The notes under the pieces: generated by a model | What the model saw: the letters and a program-made list of their open reading frames with translations, nothing else | What the model was told of the DNA's origin: nothing | Database searches by the model: none | Part shown: positions 23,626 to 35,080 of the stretch, piece after piece | Numbering within the stretch: the first letter of the stretch is position 1 | How the letters are laid out: the number at the start of each line of letters is the position of its first letter | NCBI GenBank assembly: GCA_031308135.1 | Contig: JAHLJT010000631.1 | Span: forward strand, 175,791,282 to 175,855,281 | Direction: 5' to 3' | From: Acheta domesticus | Taxonomy: Eukaryota; Arthropoda; Insecta; Orthoptera; Gryllidae | Length of the DNA: 64,000 bases | Program-made: the position numbers and the translations under genes

Positions 23626-26050
23626 ACTTTCCCGTATACGTACGTATACACGGAGTGATATATGTAGTATAGGGAAAGTTATGTAATGCTGCGCGAAAAA
23701 ATGGCCAATTTTCGGCGGAAAAAAATTAATTGCCGGGCCGTGAAAACGAATAAGTGGATAAAACCAGTTGCTAAATTAAGAAAAAAAATCCCCTAACACG
23801 TGGTGTGGTCAAAATCCATGATTTGTTGCTTCTTCATACTTAAAAATCGATTGACGGCATTCCTTCTGTCTGTCCGTCTGTCCGTCCGTCCGTGCGTCCG
23901 TCCGTCCGTCTGTCCGTCTGTCCGTCTGTCCGTCTGTCCGTCTGTCCGTCTGTCCGTCTGTCCGTCTGTGGTCAACGCTAGCGCCTAAACCGTTCAGTCG
24001 ATTTTCTTCAAAATTGATATTCCCCAGTCGATCTGATTCTAGTCGAAGCTTTGTGATTTTGAAAAAGATTCTTTAAAATTTGGAGGTACTTTATATGAAG
24101 CCCCCCGCGGATTTTCAACATTTTCTCAAAAACGGCTCCAAATTTTTTCTTTAAATTTCTTGTATGAATAGAGGAAAATACACTTTTTAACATGGCATAG
24201 GTTCGATTTTCACGTACAGCTCTGAATTTTCGAAAATTGTGAAAGTTTGAATTTTTTTCGGCGTCTTTCTCCAACTACAAAATTGAAGATAGAGATTTTT
24301 TCTTCAAATAAAATTTGTTCTGCATATTGAGTTCTTTAATAAAGGTCATGTAAATGTTTTTCACAATTTTGGTAGTTTTCGTGCAATATTGCGTGCAATA
24401 TGTGCAATTTTAAAAAATTACAAAAATAAAATTTTCTCAAAAACGGCTCCAAATTTTTTCTTTAAACTTTTGATAGGGATAGTAGTAAATGTACTCTATC
24501 AATGACATAAAAGCCATTTTGGTCTATCGGTTGGTTTTTTCAAAAATTACAAAAATGTAAATTTTTTTACTTGTCTCTCACGTCGTTAATATTTACATTA
24601 TCGGCGATTTTTTTACATTATTATATTTACGAGTATATATGCTTTAAATAATGTCAAGTAAAGTTTCTCGAAAACACTACCGTTTTCTGTGAAAAGTAGC
24701 TCATATTTCGGCATTTTCAGAAATGCTCAAACGTCATTTTCTCGTATATGGCTGCAATTGTTTTCTTGAAACTTTTGCAACGGATAGTGCTAATTACACT
24801 CATTAGTAGAGCGTGAAGTTTATTTTGAGTTGTTGTTTTTTTGTTTTTTTCAAAAATTATATAAATGTAAATATTTTGAAAGATCTCTCACATCTTTAAT
24901 ATGCACATTATCCGCAATTTGTAAAGATGATTATATTTGTGAGTGTAAGTGCTTCAAATAACTTCAAATAAAGTATTTTGAAAACTCAAAAATTTTCTGT
25001 GAAAATGAGCTTCAAATTTCGCATTTTTAGTAGTGCTAAAACGCCATTTTCTCTTAAACGGCACATAATTTTTAAAAGAAAATTGCCATTTATGGCTAGG
25101 TTTTTGTGTTCTTTAATATTCTAAAATTAATGTTTCGGTTCTACCAATAGGAAACCGAAACATTAAGAAAATGACAAACAAATGTACTTTTGACGATGAT
25201 AGATGGTAGCTGGCAAGAAAGAGTATGTGGCAATTCCGAATAGCTAGCGAAGACCCAGGAAAATAGAAAATTAATACGGGAAAGTCTGTGCCATTCTGTT
25301 TCTGTTTTTTGACAAATAAATAAATAAAATAAATACGGTCATGCTTAATTTTTTCAAAATACGAGTAGTTTTTCTTTAATTTTGTGACAAACGTAATATG
25401 TCACTGTAAATTTACTGCGCTTCGGACAGCTGGATGCGTCGTAAATTAGAATGTGCAATTTTGTATATTATTTCTTTCTTCGTTTCTTACATTCGAACTT
25501 TGTTATAGACTTACACATTAATATTTTAGAAATTGTTAATTTTGAAATATTTGAAATAAGTAAAAGAATTAATAGCTCTCAGAATAGCGACAATGCAGGG
25601 TCTGCAACAATGGAATTCACTTTGCGCTCGCGAATATCTGTGAATTAGTGTCATTGTTGTGACCAAATGGAGCTGTATGAAAAGGAGTTATAATTGTCTA
25701 ATTTATGTTGATATTTGCAGGGAAATATTTAGTTTTGCACCAAATGCTGTACCATTTGTAGTGAGTAGAGAATTTGTTGCATGGTTTTAAAATACTCTTC
25801 CCTAATCATGGCCCAATGGAAGGCATTTCTATATTTCCAGGGCATCAGGCTTCTTTTTCCAATACAGGGTTACAAAACTTTTGCATTCTATTTTTGTGAA
25901 GTTGTAGAATTCACATAGTTCTGACAACACTGCAATGGAAATAGTGAGTTCCAAGCGAAGATGTTAGTAGCGCATAAAGTGCAATATTACAGTACTACTT
26001 AGCTGTTTCCTCTAATACGGGAAAGTAAGTGCTGTTGTAGCACCACTAGT
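23626..26050 (+). mobile_element. hp310 repeat, inner copy inserted in another copy (2425 bp)
   Basis: The 5' hairpin is the best in the window: CTTTCCC at 23627-23633, the palindromic core GTATACGTACGTATAC, and GGGAAAG at 23672-23678. A long TCCGTCTG microsatellite spans 23868-23969. Four modules follow, with TCTCAAAAACGGCTCC-like anchors at about 24122, 24433, 24741 and 25050. A first terminus (CTAATACGGGAAAGTCTGTG) ends at about 25298. An extra AT-rich block of roughly 700 bp then leads to a second terminus ending CACCACTAGT at 26050. Because the host copy resumes at the next base, both ends of this insertion are defined. The T runs on either side may be a target duplication. No open frame looks like a transposase, so it is probably non-autonomous. 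Confidence 0.85.
23868..23969. repeat. TCCGTCTG / TCCG microsatellite inside hp310
   Basis: About 100 bp of TCTGTCCG units. Shorter versions sit at the same relative place in most other hp310 copies, so it is an inherited, length-variable part of the element. Confidence 0.95.
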
Positions 26051-26502
26051 TTTTTTAAAATATACACAAATGTAATTTTCTTGAAAGTTCTCTCATACCG
26101 TTAAAATGCACATTTCCAGCAACTTGTAAACACTATTGTGAGTGCAAGTGCTTCAAATTACTTCAAGGGAAGTTTTTCGAGAATTTAAAAATTTTCCGTG
26201 AAAAAGAGCTTCAAATTTTTCATTTACAGTAGCGGTTAAACGCTATTTTATTGAAACCGGCTCCATATATTTCAACGAAAATTTTGATTTAGAACAAGGT
26301 TTAACAGTTTTTTAATATTCTTAAAATAATATTTTTGATATAGTATTAGGAAACCGAAAAATTATTAAAATGTCAAAAAAAAATGTAGTTTGGGCGGCGA
26401 TAGATGGCAGCTGTCAAGAGTATTGGCAAGTCCAAATAGCAAGACAAACGAACTAGGAAACTAATACGGGAGTGTCTGTGCAAGTTCTCTAGCACCACTA
26501 GT
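26051..26502 (+). repeat. hp310 repeat, outer copy, 3' part
   Basis: It resumes the interrupted copy in phase (TATACACAAATGTAATTTTC, CTCTCATACCGTTAAAATGC), passes through the last module and the GGCGGCGATAGATGGCAGCT segment, and ends CTAATACGGGAGTGTCTGTG ... AGCACCACTAGT at 26502. Joined to 22560-23625 it makes a copy of about 1518 bp. Confidence 0.88.
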
Positions 26503-27284
26503 TTGAAATTGAGTTAAATTCCAATAATATATCAGTAAATACGACGAAAATCGAATTGAATCTCCCCCCTCCCACATGCGCATTAATGTCATTGGTTACC
26601 AAAAGAGTTTTAAATTTCCAGGCACGTCAACTGCTACTGTCATTGGTTCCTTTAGCGTATTGAATACCTTATACAGTGATATGGCGATGTTTATTCCTCA
26701 ATAGAAGAAAACCGGCGCCGACCTTTAGGTCTCATCGCGGAGTTTTCTCCCTCCGTAAATACGTTTTCAAACATCCATGGTTTTCGGACGATGTATTATT
26801 AACATCGATGTTATCACTTTGAACATCGATCATTTTAAACAGCGATGTTTTTTTGGCAATGTCTCGTCCCTTCTCGGCGGTTGCGTCTAGCTGCAGCGCG
26901 CGTCCGCGCCACGCAGACTCTCAAAAAAGGATCCCGCCACGCAGATCTCGCTGGCCTTCGCCCGGCCCCGCGCGCTAATCGTGGAAAAACGCGCTGCTCT
27001 CTGACACGCTACGTGCGGCTCTAATCATCTTCCGGCCGCAGGAGCGGGTTCATTTGTTTTCATTTCTTTTGCAGTCGTTAAGCTATTCAAATGTTTTGCT
27101 GACCCCAAAACATACGCTCATCACTGGTTGTAGGATTTAACATTCATGTAATACTGACAGTACGTGGGGTATTACCGGTATAACGAAGAATCTTTTGGAG
27201 AATATCTCATGCATGAGAGGTTTTTAGTGCTACTATTTCGTGAATAAAATATGTCAAAACTGTTAAAAGAATAAATTAGAGGAA
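26503..27284. other. Unassigned; CpG-rich patch at 26870-27055
   Basis: The patch contains GCAGCGCGCGTCCGCGCCAC and CGCCCGGCCCCGCGCGC. Just upstream are AACATCGATGTT-type repeats (26805-26850). No frame or RNA is recognised. Confidence 0.4.
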
Positions 27285-27365
27285 AAAAGTCAATTTCCCG
27301 TTTTCCCACGCACTATCACAATACTTTCTCTTCTTAGGATGTAAGGCCGAGAAAGGAAAAATAAA
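27285..27365 (-). repeat. hp310 5'-end fragment, minus strand
   Basis: TACAATACTTTCTC-like sequence with stem halves CTTTCTC (27324-27330) and GAGAAAG (27349-27355). Only the hairpin end is present. Confidence 0.6.
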
Positions 27366-28569
27366 CTACCCTAAATTTTACACAATATTATGCTGCTTTT
27401 GAGCCTCTGGCTTGTCGAAAACTTTCCTTGTTCAATTTGGTGGCACTTTTCAATCGTGTTAACTGTAGTAAACTTGAAATCATTAATCATTGCACAATGA
27501 GGCGAGAAAAGTGTTTAGTGGATATCTTGTTTTACGTCATTTACTCGCGAGAACAATAGCTTGAAGAAACATGTGTTGTCTTCCCAGCAGACTTTAAAAG
27601 AAACATAAGAGATGGAATGTGATAAACCTGTGACACTGATGGTAATTAATTGCAGAGTTGGGAGTTAAAAAATGTTCAATTTCAGTAATCCATCATGCAT
27701 CAACATCGTGATAGTAGTTTACTTGTTGATTACTCACGAAACAACTAGGAAAGAAATATATACCACCTCTTGCGTCATTTCTTTACTGAGGCTTTATTAT
27801 ATTATTTTTGATTATGTTATTGTTAGTTCCAGGCTTCTTTCTGGAATTAAAAAAACGCCACCTCGAAATAAAGTAAAATTAATATCGATTATGTTTATAA
27901 CGAAATTGTTACCAAATTTTAATTACGTTAATAATACTTATATTATTATTCACTAATATGTAATAAAATAATAATAACAACAATAATCATTATTATAAGT
28001 ATTATTAAAATTATTATAATAATTGTTATTGTAAAGTCATTGTTCTTTGGAAACTCCGAATGCGCCGTTGACTTTAGACATGTAGTATTTATAGTAAAAC
28101 TATATTCAAAATCGAGTGGTTTGCAATCGCCTTCTGCAATTAAATAGCGTCAGTTCGAATTCACATTGATTATTTAGATAGTTAGAATTCAGATTGACTG
28201 ATTAAGTTATGGTATCTTCGGTCAGAGGTTTACAATGATTCCAAAATTCGTCATTGCGCTTATGGAGAACAGTGAGTACACTGATTATTCGCATGTGTTT
28301 GCGCAATCATGTTCTCAAATTTGTTCAAATGGATACCAAAAATTAAATTTTAACGCAATTATCGTTAGAAATGCAATATGTGATCATGGGTATTAAAATT
28401 ATCCAACATTCATAATTACGATTTCTACCGTACACGAAATCGTGACGCCGTAGTGCAAAGCATACACATGGTCTCAAGTTCAATGTGTTTACCGTTGGCT
28501 GAGATATTTCACACTTCTCTGATGTAAGTCAAAATCACTGCATCCACGGAGATGCAGCTTTAAAGCAAA
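27366..28569. other. Unassigned AT-rich sequence with an AAT/ATT-rich inverted stretch
   Basis: About 27935-28035 alternates AATAAT and ATTATT and can fold on itself. A 94-codon plus-strand frame at 27672-27956 ends in it and shows only AT-biased residues. Confidence 0.45.
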
Positions 28570-28797
28570 CCTTTAAATTCCGTTTGCCGTCAATTGGTTT
28601 TTGGTATCAAGGACCCGTAAAATATGAATTCTAACTACACAACGTGTGAGGGGAAGTAATTTACTATACATAGAAAGAAAATTTATCCACGCTTTCGTAA
28701 TAAGAGCCCGGCAAAAATACTCTTCTGTCGAAATTCACTATTTTCACTACAATACTTTTTCATCTTTCGAACTAAGGGTGGGAAAGTAAAAAGGAAG
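28570..28797 (-). repeat. hp310 5' fragment, minus strand
   Basis: It shares GGTATCAAGGACCCGTAAAA, ACGTGTGAGGGGAAGTAATT and TTTATCCAC with other copies in the same order, and ends in GGGAAAGTAAAA, the reversed 5' start. Confidence 0.7.
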
Positions 28798-31119
28798 TTA
28801 CATGAAAAAACTGATACAATTACTTTTTAAAATCGTGTCGCATTACATTCATAGATTCATCTATCTTCATTATAATGAAATTTTTTTATAAACATTAGGA
28901 ACCATTCTTAAAGATTCACTTTAAACCAAGTAATGTAGTTAGTAATTCACAACGTTTCAACACACTGTCGGTATGTTAAAGCACCCAAACACATTATAGA
29001 TTTTTTCCTGAAAATCCTGGAAAGATCTGGCTAGAAATAGAGCCAATCAGATTGTATTGTCGAGAGTAAACTAATATGATAACCTTCGTATTTGGCTTTA
29101 AAAATCTTACAACATTCATGGTGCTTAATCACACACACACACACTTTTTAATAAATAATTATAAAATTAGGTTTAATTATTGAAATGCTTCAGCAAAAGT
29201 TCTGCTGAATAAAACCAAACAAATTGGTTTTCCAAATAGCAGCAGGAATACTGCGCGAGAAAAATAAAATACACTCGTATATCACTGCAATAAAATATTT
29301 CAACAGATACAGTCTTCAAGAATACTGCAAGTACGTGGAGCAGTATGCACAATGCAACAATTCTTTACATACGAAAAAATTAAAACAGTTTCTGTTCTAG
29401 TATAAAAAAATACCTAAAGACAAAATGCTCAATAAGGAAAGGCCACTTCTTTGGAGCTATGCTTTCGCAAGACAGCAATCTCGAAAGAAGTATTTACCGA
29501 ATAGAGTTATTTGCGGGAACATGACCATTGGCCGCATTGGCCTTACTTTGTACCCAGGATTCCTTCGAAGCCTTTTCCACGCACGGATCTGGGGAACGTT
29601 TTTCGAACTGGTGCGCCCCGAGCGTCCCTTGCTGCATCTTGGTGTGATTCTCATATTCACCGTCAGATGGCAGTCTCAGTTGAATGCATCTTAACTTCCG
29701 GCCATGAGATCTCGTTAAAATGGCGCATAGCCCAACGGAATTGATTTTGCCGGACTCTTCTATATGACACGGCATTCTATGGGGTTTTTCCTCTTTGAGT
29801 AGCACGTATCTCTGCCGGAATCTACATCGCGCACTTGTGATTCAGAGATCAGGTAGCTAACCCCACGTCCACCGATGGTGTATACTTGGGTTAGCTTTGT
29901 TCTTATATAATTGAGCCAAGAACGAAAAACCCAAGTATAAGCGATGGTGAACAGATTGTGTGAATTCAGACTTTAGATTGTTCGCATTATGAGAATATGT
30001 GGTATAATAAGGTCAAATATTTTAATTCTTCAGTTAAAATCGCTACTGCTTCATTGATTTTGTATTTTACCGAGTTCTGGACATTTAAAGAAATGACAGA
30101 CAAATCTCACTTGGTGGGAAGTTGCATAGTTGACTTTTAATTTCTGCATACATGGGAAATTAGTAATATAAATCATCATTATTATAATGTGTCTAGTTGT
30201 AATTATCCATATGTAAATACCAGAAAGAAAGAAAGTATAATTTTTACCGGTTCACCAATGTCCTCGTTGGTGCAATTAAACCATCAAAACGCGATTTTTT
30301 TCTTTAGAATTCTTTCGGAATATCACAGAAGGAACTGACCAAGAAATGTTTCAATCAATTTGTCTGGCCGAGACGAACTGAGTGAGCTAATAATAACCTC
30401 TGTAGGTGATGTAAGAAGTTGAAAACTTGTAGTTGCTTAAAAACAGAAAAAAGCTCGTTACGTAGAGAAACTTTTTATAATCTTCTGGATATATTGGCAA
30501 AAAATGATCAGGACCCCACCAAGAGACAGAAACGCATCAATTAACAGAATCGTGAGAGTGATGGACGAACGGACTCGGAATACTTGATTACTATAATGCT
30601 GCTAAGTGATGTCTTAAATTTAGTTCTATTAAGTCAATCTTTAATGGTTTCACCATGCATGTTTTTCCTAACACAAATGATTTGCAATGAATTGTGGCAG
30701 GTATTTGAAGGTTAAGCTCAGAAGGAAACGCTGCATCAGAAATACACCGTTTGGAAGAAGAAACCTTGGCCTTTGTTCAGTAATGTCTGTCGCAGGTGAA
30801 ACATCGAGACACGCACGGTGCGTCATGCACGCAATACTAGATATTGACACGTAGATGAATATCACATGCCAAACCAACTAGCATAAGTTCCCACTCACTC
30901 ACCGATGTTTAATGTCCGCCTGAAACAAAAGATAAAATAAAATGTCATTACTAAAAAGCAATTAGTCTGTAATTTTCATGCGTTTCTTCACACAGGGTTG
31001 AAACTCAGATATTTAAATTGTTTCGTAACTTAATTTTAATATGATATCTATATCATGCAATTATGTAATAAAGCGTTTCAGTTAACGTTTTATTAAATAT
31101 TTTGCATTTAAATGTAAAG

Positions 31120-31120
<1 letters not shown>
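28798..31120. other. Unassigned sequence
   Basis: A short (AC)n lies at about 29131. Overlapping open frames on both strands at 29425-29805 coincide with a GC-richer patch. The longest, 103 codons on the minus strand, has no domain I recognise. No splice-framed exon is evident. Confidence 0.4.

Positions 31121-31181
<61 letters not shown>
31121..31181. repeat. (AAT)n microsatellite, about 20 units
   Basis: A nearly perfect run. It abuts a minus-strand SINE-like 3' domain and can be read as that element's (ATT)n tail. Unlike the tract at 11182 it contains no LINE. Confidence 0.97.
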
Positions 31182-31182
<1 letters not shown>

Positions 31183-31265
31183 TGTCTTTATTTCTGGCGA
31201 GGCTCAGGCCATAAGGCCTGCTCTTCCGCCTAACCACTAAAATATTTACATTTACAATAAGTACA
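31182..31265 (-). repeat. 3' domain of a SINE/LINE family, minus strand
   Basis: TCTTTATTTCTGGCGAGGCT, CAGGCCATAAGGCCTGCTCT and TCCGCCTAACCACTAAAATA match the block at 11219-11300. AGGCC...GGCCT forms a small hairpin within it. The 5' part is missing. Confidence 0.8.
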
Positions 31266-31965
31266 ATTGAGGAGATCGGGTGGAAACAATGGTAGCTGAC
31301 ATTTCACGTTAATTACGAAAGTGCAATGATCGTATTAGGTATTAGAAATGTGCTGCACACAACTAATGGAAGATAAAATATGAATATATTTTCGTTGGTA
31401 TTTTTAGAACTCTAAAACTAACATGCCCATGAGAGCCCATGTTTCTTACTTTCAAGAAGGATGTGGAATGTTAATATTTTACTTTCGCAAAATGTCAGAA
31501 ATTATTACCTACACCCGAATGCCTCAATTGTTGACAAATTACAAGAAGAAAGGAGGGCAGATTTTACATGTTACATGTAAAGATAATGGAATATGCATTT
31601 AATTTGTATCGTTTCATTGCTTTCTGGAGAATGATATTTTGTGGTTATACATTAAATATTTTATTTTGTTTACATTATATTGATTAAATTATTGCATTTG
31701 AAAATGCTGCCAGAAACTTGTCAGACATGTTTTTGCCATGTTTCTCGGATATTCCCGTTCACCTGACTGAAACCAAGTCTGTAAGAAAATTCGTATGTAA
31801 ATGATGTTACCATTTTCTCCCTTCACTTTAAAGATTATTGAGGCAACTATTAAAAGAGAAACGAATTTATACATTCAAAACATTCAGTTTTTTCATTTGA
31901 AAGAAATTTGAGCTTTTTACTAACCAAATTTCGTGATTTAGTATCTCGCCAAGTTGCTAAATACT
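31266..31965. other. Unassigned AT-rich sequence
   Basis: Nothing recognised. Confidence 0.5.
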
Positions 31966-32730
31966 AAAGTATGGTAAATAGAGAAAGTATGGTAATTCTG
32001 CAGCGAAACCGGTGATTTTCAACAGAAAAACTAGTTTTGTGTTACTTTGATTTTATGTTTTGTGATGTGGAAAAAGTCAATATTTCGTGTTCTTCTATGT
32101 AATAAAAAACTTCCTCTAACACGTTGTGTAGACAGAATCCAAGTTTTGAGGGTCGTTGATATCGAAAAATTGGTTGACTGCAAAATATTCATGTCTGTAA
32201 ACAATGGTTGCGGCTAATCCATATGCAGGATAAACACAAAAATTGATAGTTGTTGATCGATCTAGCTGATGTCACGGTCAAGGACATTTTCAAAATATTC
32301 TCAAAAATGTCAAGACTTTTTTCTTTAACTTTTTTCTCAGAACAAAATGCTCTTATAAAAATGGCGCAGGTCTGAATTTTGTTGATTCCTCGGAATTTTT
32401 GATAGTTACAAAAGGTTAAAATTTGTTCATCGTCTTCTTAGAATTACAGGCTTAATCATAAATGTTTTTTATTCTAAATGAAATCTGTTCTTCAATATTA
32501 GATCTTTAAATGATATTATGTAACATTTTTCACAATATGATAATTTTGCGCGAAAAAAGACAATTTTAAGAGCAAGATGTTCTAAAAAAACTTCTCTATT
32601 TTTTTTCTGGAAAGTGCAAAGTACGCGTATAAAAATGGCGCAGGTTCTATTTCTGTTGAATTTTTGAAAATTGCAAAGGTTACAATTAAAGTGAGAAAGT
32701 GTGTTCTGTTGTAACAATTTTGTTTCTTTA
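31966..32730 (+). repeat. Old, diverged hp310 copy, partial
   Basis: It preserves the order of landmarks: GAGAAAGTATGGTAATTCTG, ACGTTGTGTAGACAGAATCC, GGGTCGTTGATATCGAAAAA, CATTTTCAAAATATTCTCAA, TTGAATTTTTGAAAATTGC. The TCCG tract is reduced to TGTCTGT. Identity is clearly lower than in the copies near 23-26 kb. Confidence 0.65.
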
Positions 32731-32896
32731 AATGAAATATAATGGGCTCTAGATGTGTTGTTGCTTTGTCTTTAACTGTTAACTGTTCTATAGTTTCAAC
32801 GCTAAATTATAATAATTCTTTTAAATTTTTAGAATGAATGCTTATTATCCGTCATTCGCTAATTACGTAATTTCAAGACCAACAGCAAAACAATTA

Positions 32897-33637
32897 TACG
32901 AGGGTCACTCCAAAAGTAATGCATAACAAATTTTTAAATATTTAATTTATTTTCCAAACCTAAGCTATTTTTACAGTTTGTTGATCCATCTTTGAGGAAC
33001 AAAGTCACCTCTCCACATTTTTTCCTTCTATTTCTGCCTCACGCCACTTTGGATCAAGGGCGTGTATACCCGCACGATAGAAGTCTGGGCCAGCACGTCT
33101 TAGCCACTGCTTAACAGCACTCCCAAGGGAGTCGTCATCTTCTGGAACCCACTTGGCACAAACCTTTTTTCAAATGCAGTTCTTTCAATATTCTACACAC
33201 TCGCTTCTCCTATAACCACATTCACTGACATTTCCTTCATGGTTACACGTTTGTCAGCCAAAATGAGGTTGTGATTGCCCTGCGCATAGTCAGGAAAATG
33301 TGAAGAGCGTGGTCTGCCACTGCGGGGAAGATTCAGAGTATTCGCTTACCCTAATTCACCAGAACGACATCAACTGCAATCAGCAGCATCACCTCCATAA
33401 TTATTTTAACCTCTCGTGAATGTTTGTACTGTCTCAACACCTTGCTTCCGACGAACATATAATGCAGCTGCTATCTTAAAGGAGTGCTGTGAGAGCAACA
33501 CTTGTGAATAAAGGTTGAACAAAATTTGAATTCAAGCGAGAAGAATGATTCTACAAAGTATGTAAAGAGGGAAGATAAAAAAAACAAAATGAATTTTTTA
33601 AAACATTATGTGCATTACTTTTGGAGTGACATTTGTA
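32897..33637 (-). pseudogene. mariner-family element, internally deleted
   Basis: Terminal inverted repeats are near-perfect: left TACGAGGGTCACTCC and AAAAGTAATGCA, right TGCATTACTTTT and GGAGTGACATTTGTA. The 741-bp interior on the minus strand encodes transposase pieces in order: GRPRSSHFPDYAQGNHN, KRVTMKEMSVNVVIGEASV, then VCAKWVPE (the linker). It then jumps straight to a C-terminal stretch, SAVKQWLRRAGPDFYRAGI. The whole DDE catalytic core is gone. There are frameshifts as well. TA-rich flanks fit a TA target. This is a snapshot of an element becoming a MITE. Confidence 0.85.
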
Positions 33638-34744
33638 GTTGGTGTTCGTCGTTTATTTTGCAAGTTGCAATCAATTCATCCAACGCCGATGAGGTTCCGT
33701 CATTGACGTGAGAAAGCAAGAGGGTGAATGAGATATACCACATGATGTAAGGATTCCTTTCATCGTGAAATTATGGTTGGCGAAACGAAAGTAGCTAGTA
33801 TTTTAAGTTAGATTGACTGTTTTGAACCTACCTATTCTCCTTGAAATTAGTATGCATTCCTTCCGGTCTTTATGACCCAGAATGTTGTCGGTATGTTGCC
33901 AAGTGGGACAAAAAACGTGGAATATATTTTCACATTTTGATGACATGACACGTTGTTTAGGCTGTTTATTACACTCTATTACATGTTTGTAAAGATAATG
34001 ACCGTTGATTACACAATTTTTATTTTTGCTAACCGTATTTTTAAGGACATAATCATCAAAATTCAGGAAGTTATTGTACCAAAATCTTGTTTGAACACAA
34101 ATATGGGCAATACATTTTACAGTCTGGACAGTATTACAAAGAGGCATGCCGGATATTACCACATAATTAGTGTTTTATGACAGATTTTGGGAGACAAAAT
34201 TTGCAAGCTTGTTTTCCTACCACTAGGACTTGATATATGGGGTATTTTACTTATAATAAGTTTCGCCCTTCTCCAATACGTAAACAGAATTCATTTCTTC
34301 AAGGAACAGAAACAACTAGTAGCGGTTAATTTGAATTAGAATTAAATTCATTTATTTGTTTTGAATGAAAAAAAATACGGGAGCAATTCGCCCCAGGCTG
34401 CTTTGCCTTTGGCTGCAAGACACCAAGTGGCACAGGACGATGATCGATTAATTGGAAGTTCTTAGCACAGAAAAGGCGCTAGAAAAGAATTACATCACAC
34501 TATCCAAAATATGATTTAAAACCCCCGTAATCAAGTAAATCTAAATCATTTCAAAAAGTTCCAAAAATCTGGCTAAACAAAAAAGGAAGAAAACAAACAA
34601 TTAGCAATTGGGTACCTTCAATTATGAATATGCAAAAGTCGCCATAGGGCAACAATAATAAGGAATGGTCAAGCCTAAAAGTGAATCAAATGTATTTATT
34701 AATATCTCTGAAAGGCAGCAAGGTCCAACAGGTGAATAAAATTA
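33638..34744. other. Unassigned sequence
   Basis: No gene recognised. Opposing open frames of 75 and 119 codons at 33803-34180 overlap and show no domain. Confidence 0.45.
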
Positions 34745-35070
34745 AAAGAAAGAAAGAAAAGGCGTGCCACGATTGGGCACGGCGGCGGGCGCTGCGTAGA
34801 GCATCGCAGCACTTCGCACGATCTTGTGGCTTGCGATCCACGGACACGTCCTGGAGCGTGCAGCGCTGGCGCGTCTTGCATCTGCCACCGGATGCGCGCA
34901 CGTGCACGGGCACTCGGCGCCAGCGGCCTTGGCCACGCCAAACGCCCCTCGCCACGCCACGCCACGCCACGCCAAACGCCGCACGAACCTGCCAGTGCCC
35001 GGTGGAGTGCGCGGGACGGGCCCATTCGGCAGCGGCCTGGGCGCAGGAAAGGCGGAGGGGTGCACAATAT
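34745..35070. other. GC-rich block with a short CCACG tandem repeat
   Basis: Strongly GC-rich against an AT-rich background. CGCCACGCCACGCCACGCCA lies at about 34948-34968. Five overlapping long frames on both strands give only Ala/Arg/Pro-rich strings, as expected from composition. Not called coding. Confidence 0.6.
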
Positions 35071-35080
35071 TAGCCTCAAA

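Noticed and set aside
23868..23969. CRISPR-like array
   Set aside because: It is an uninterrupted short tandem microsatellite without spacers. No cas-like genes and a eukaryotic context.
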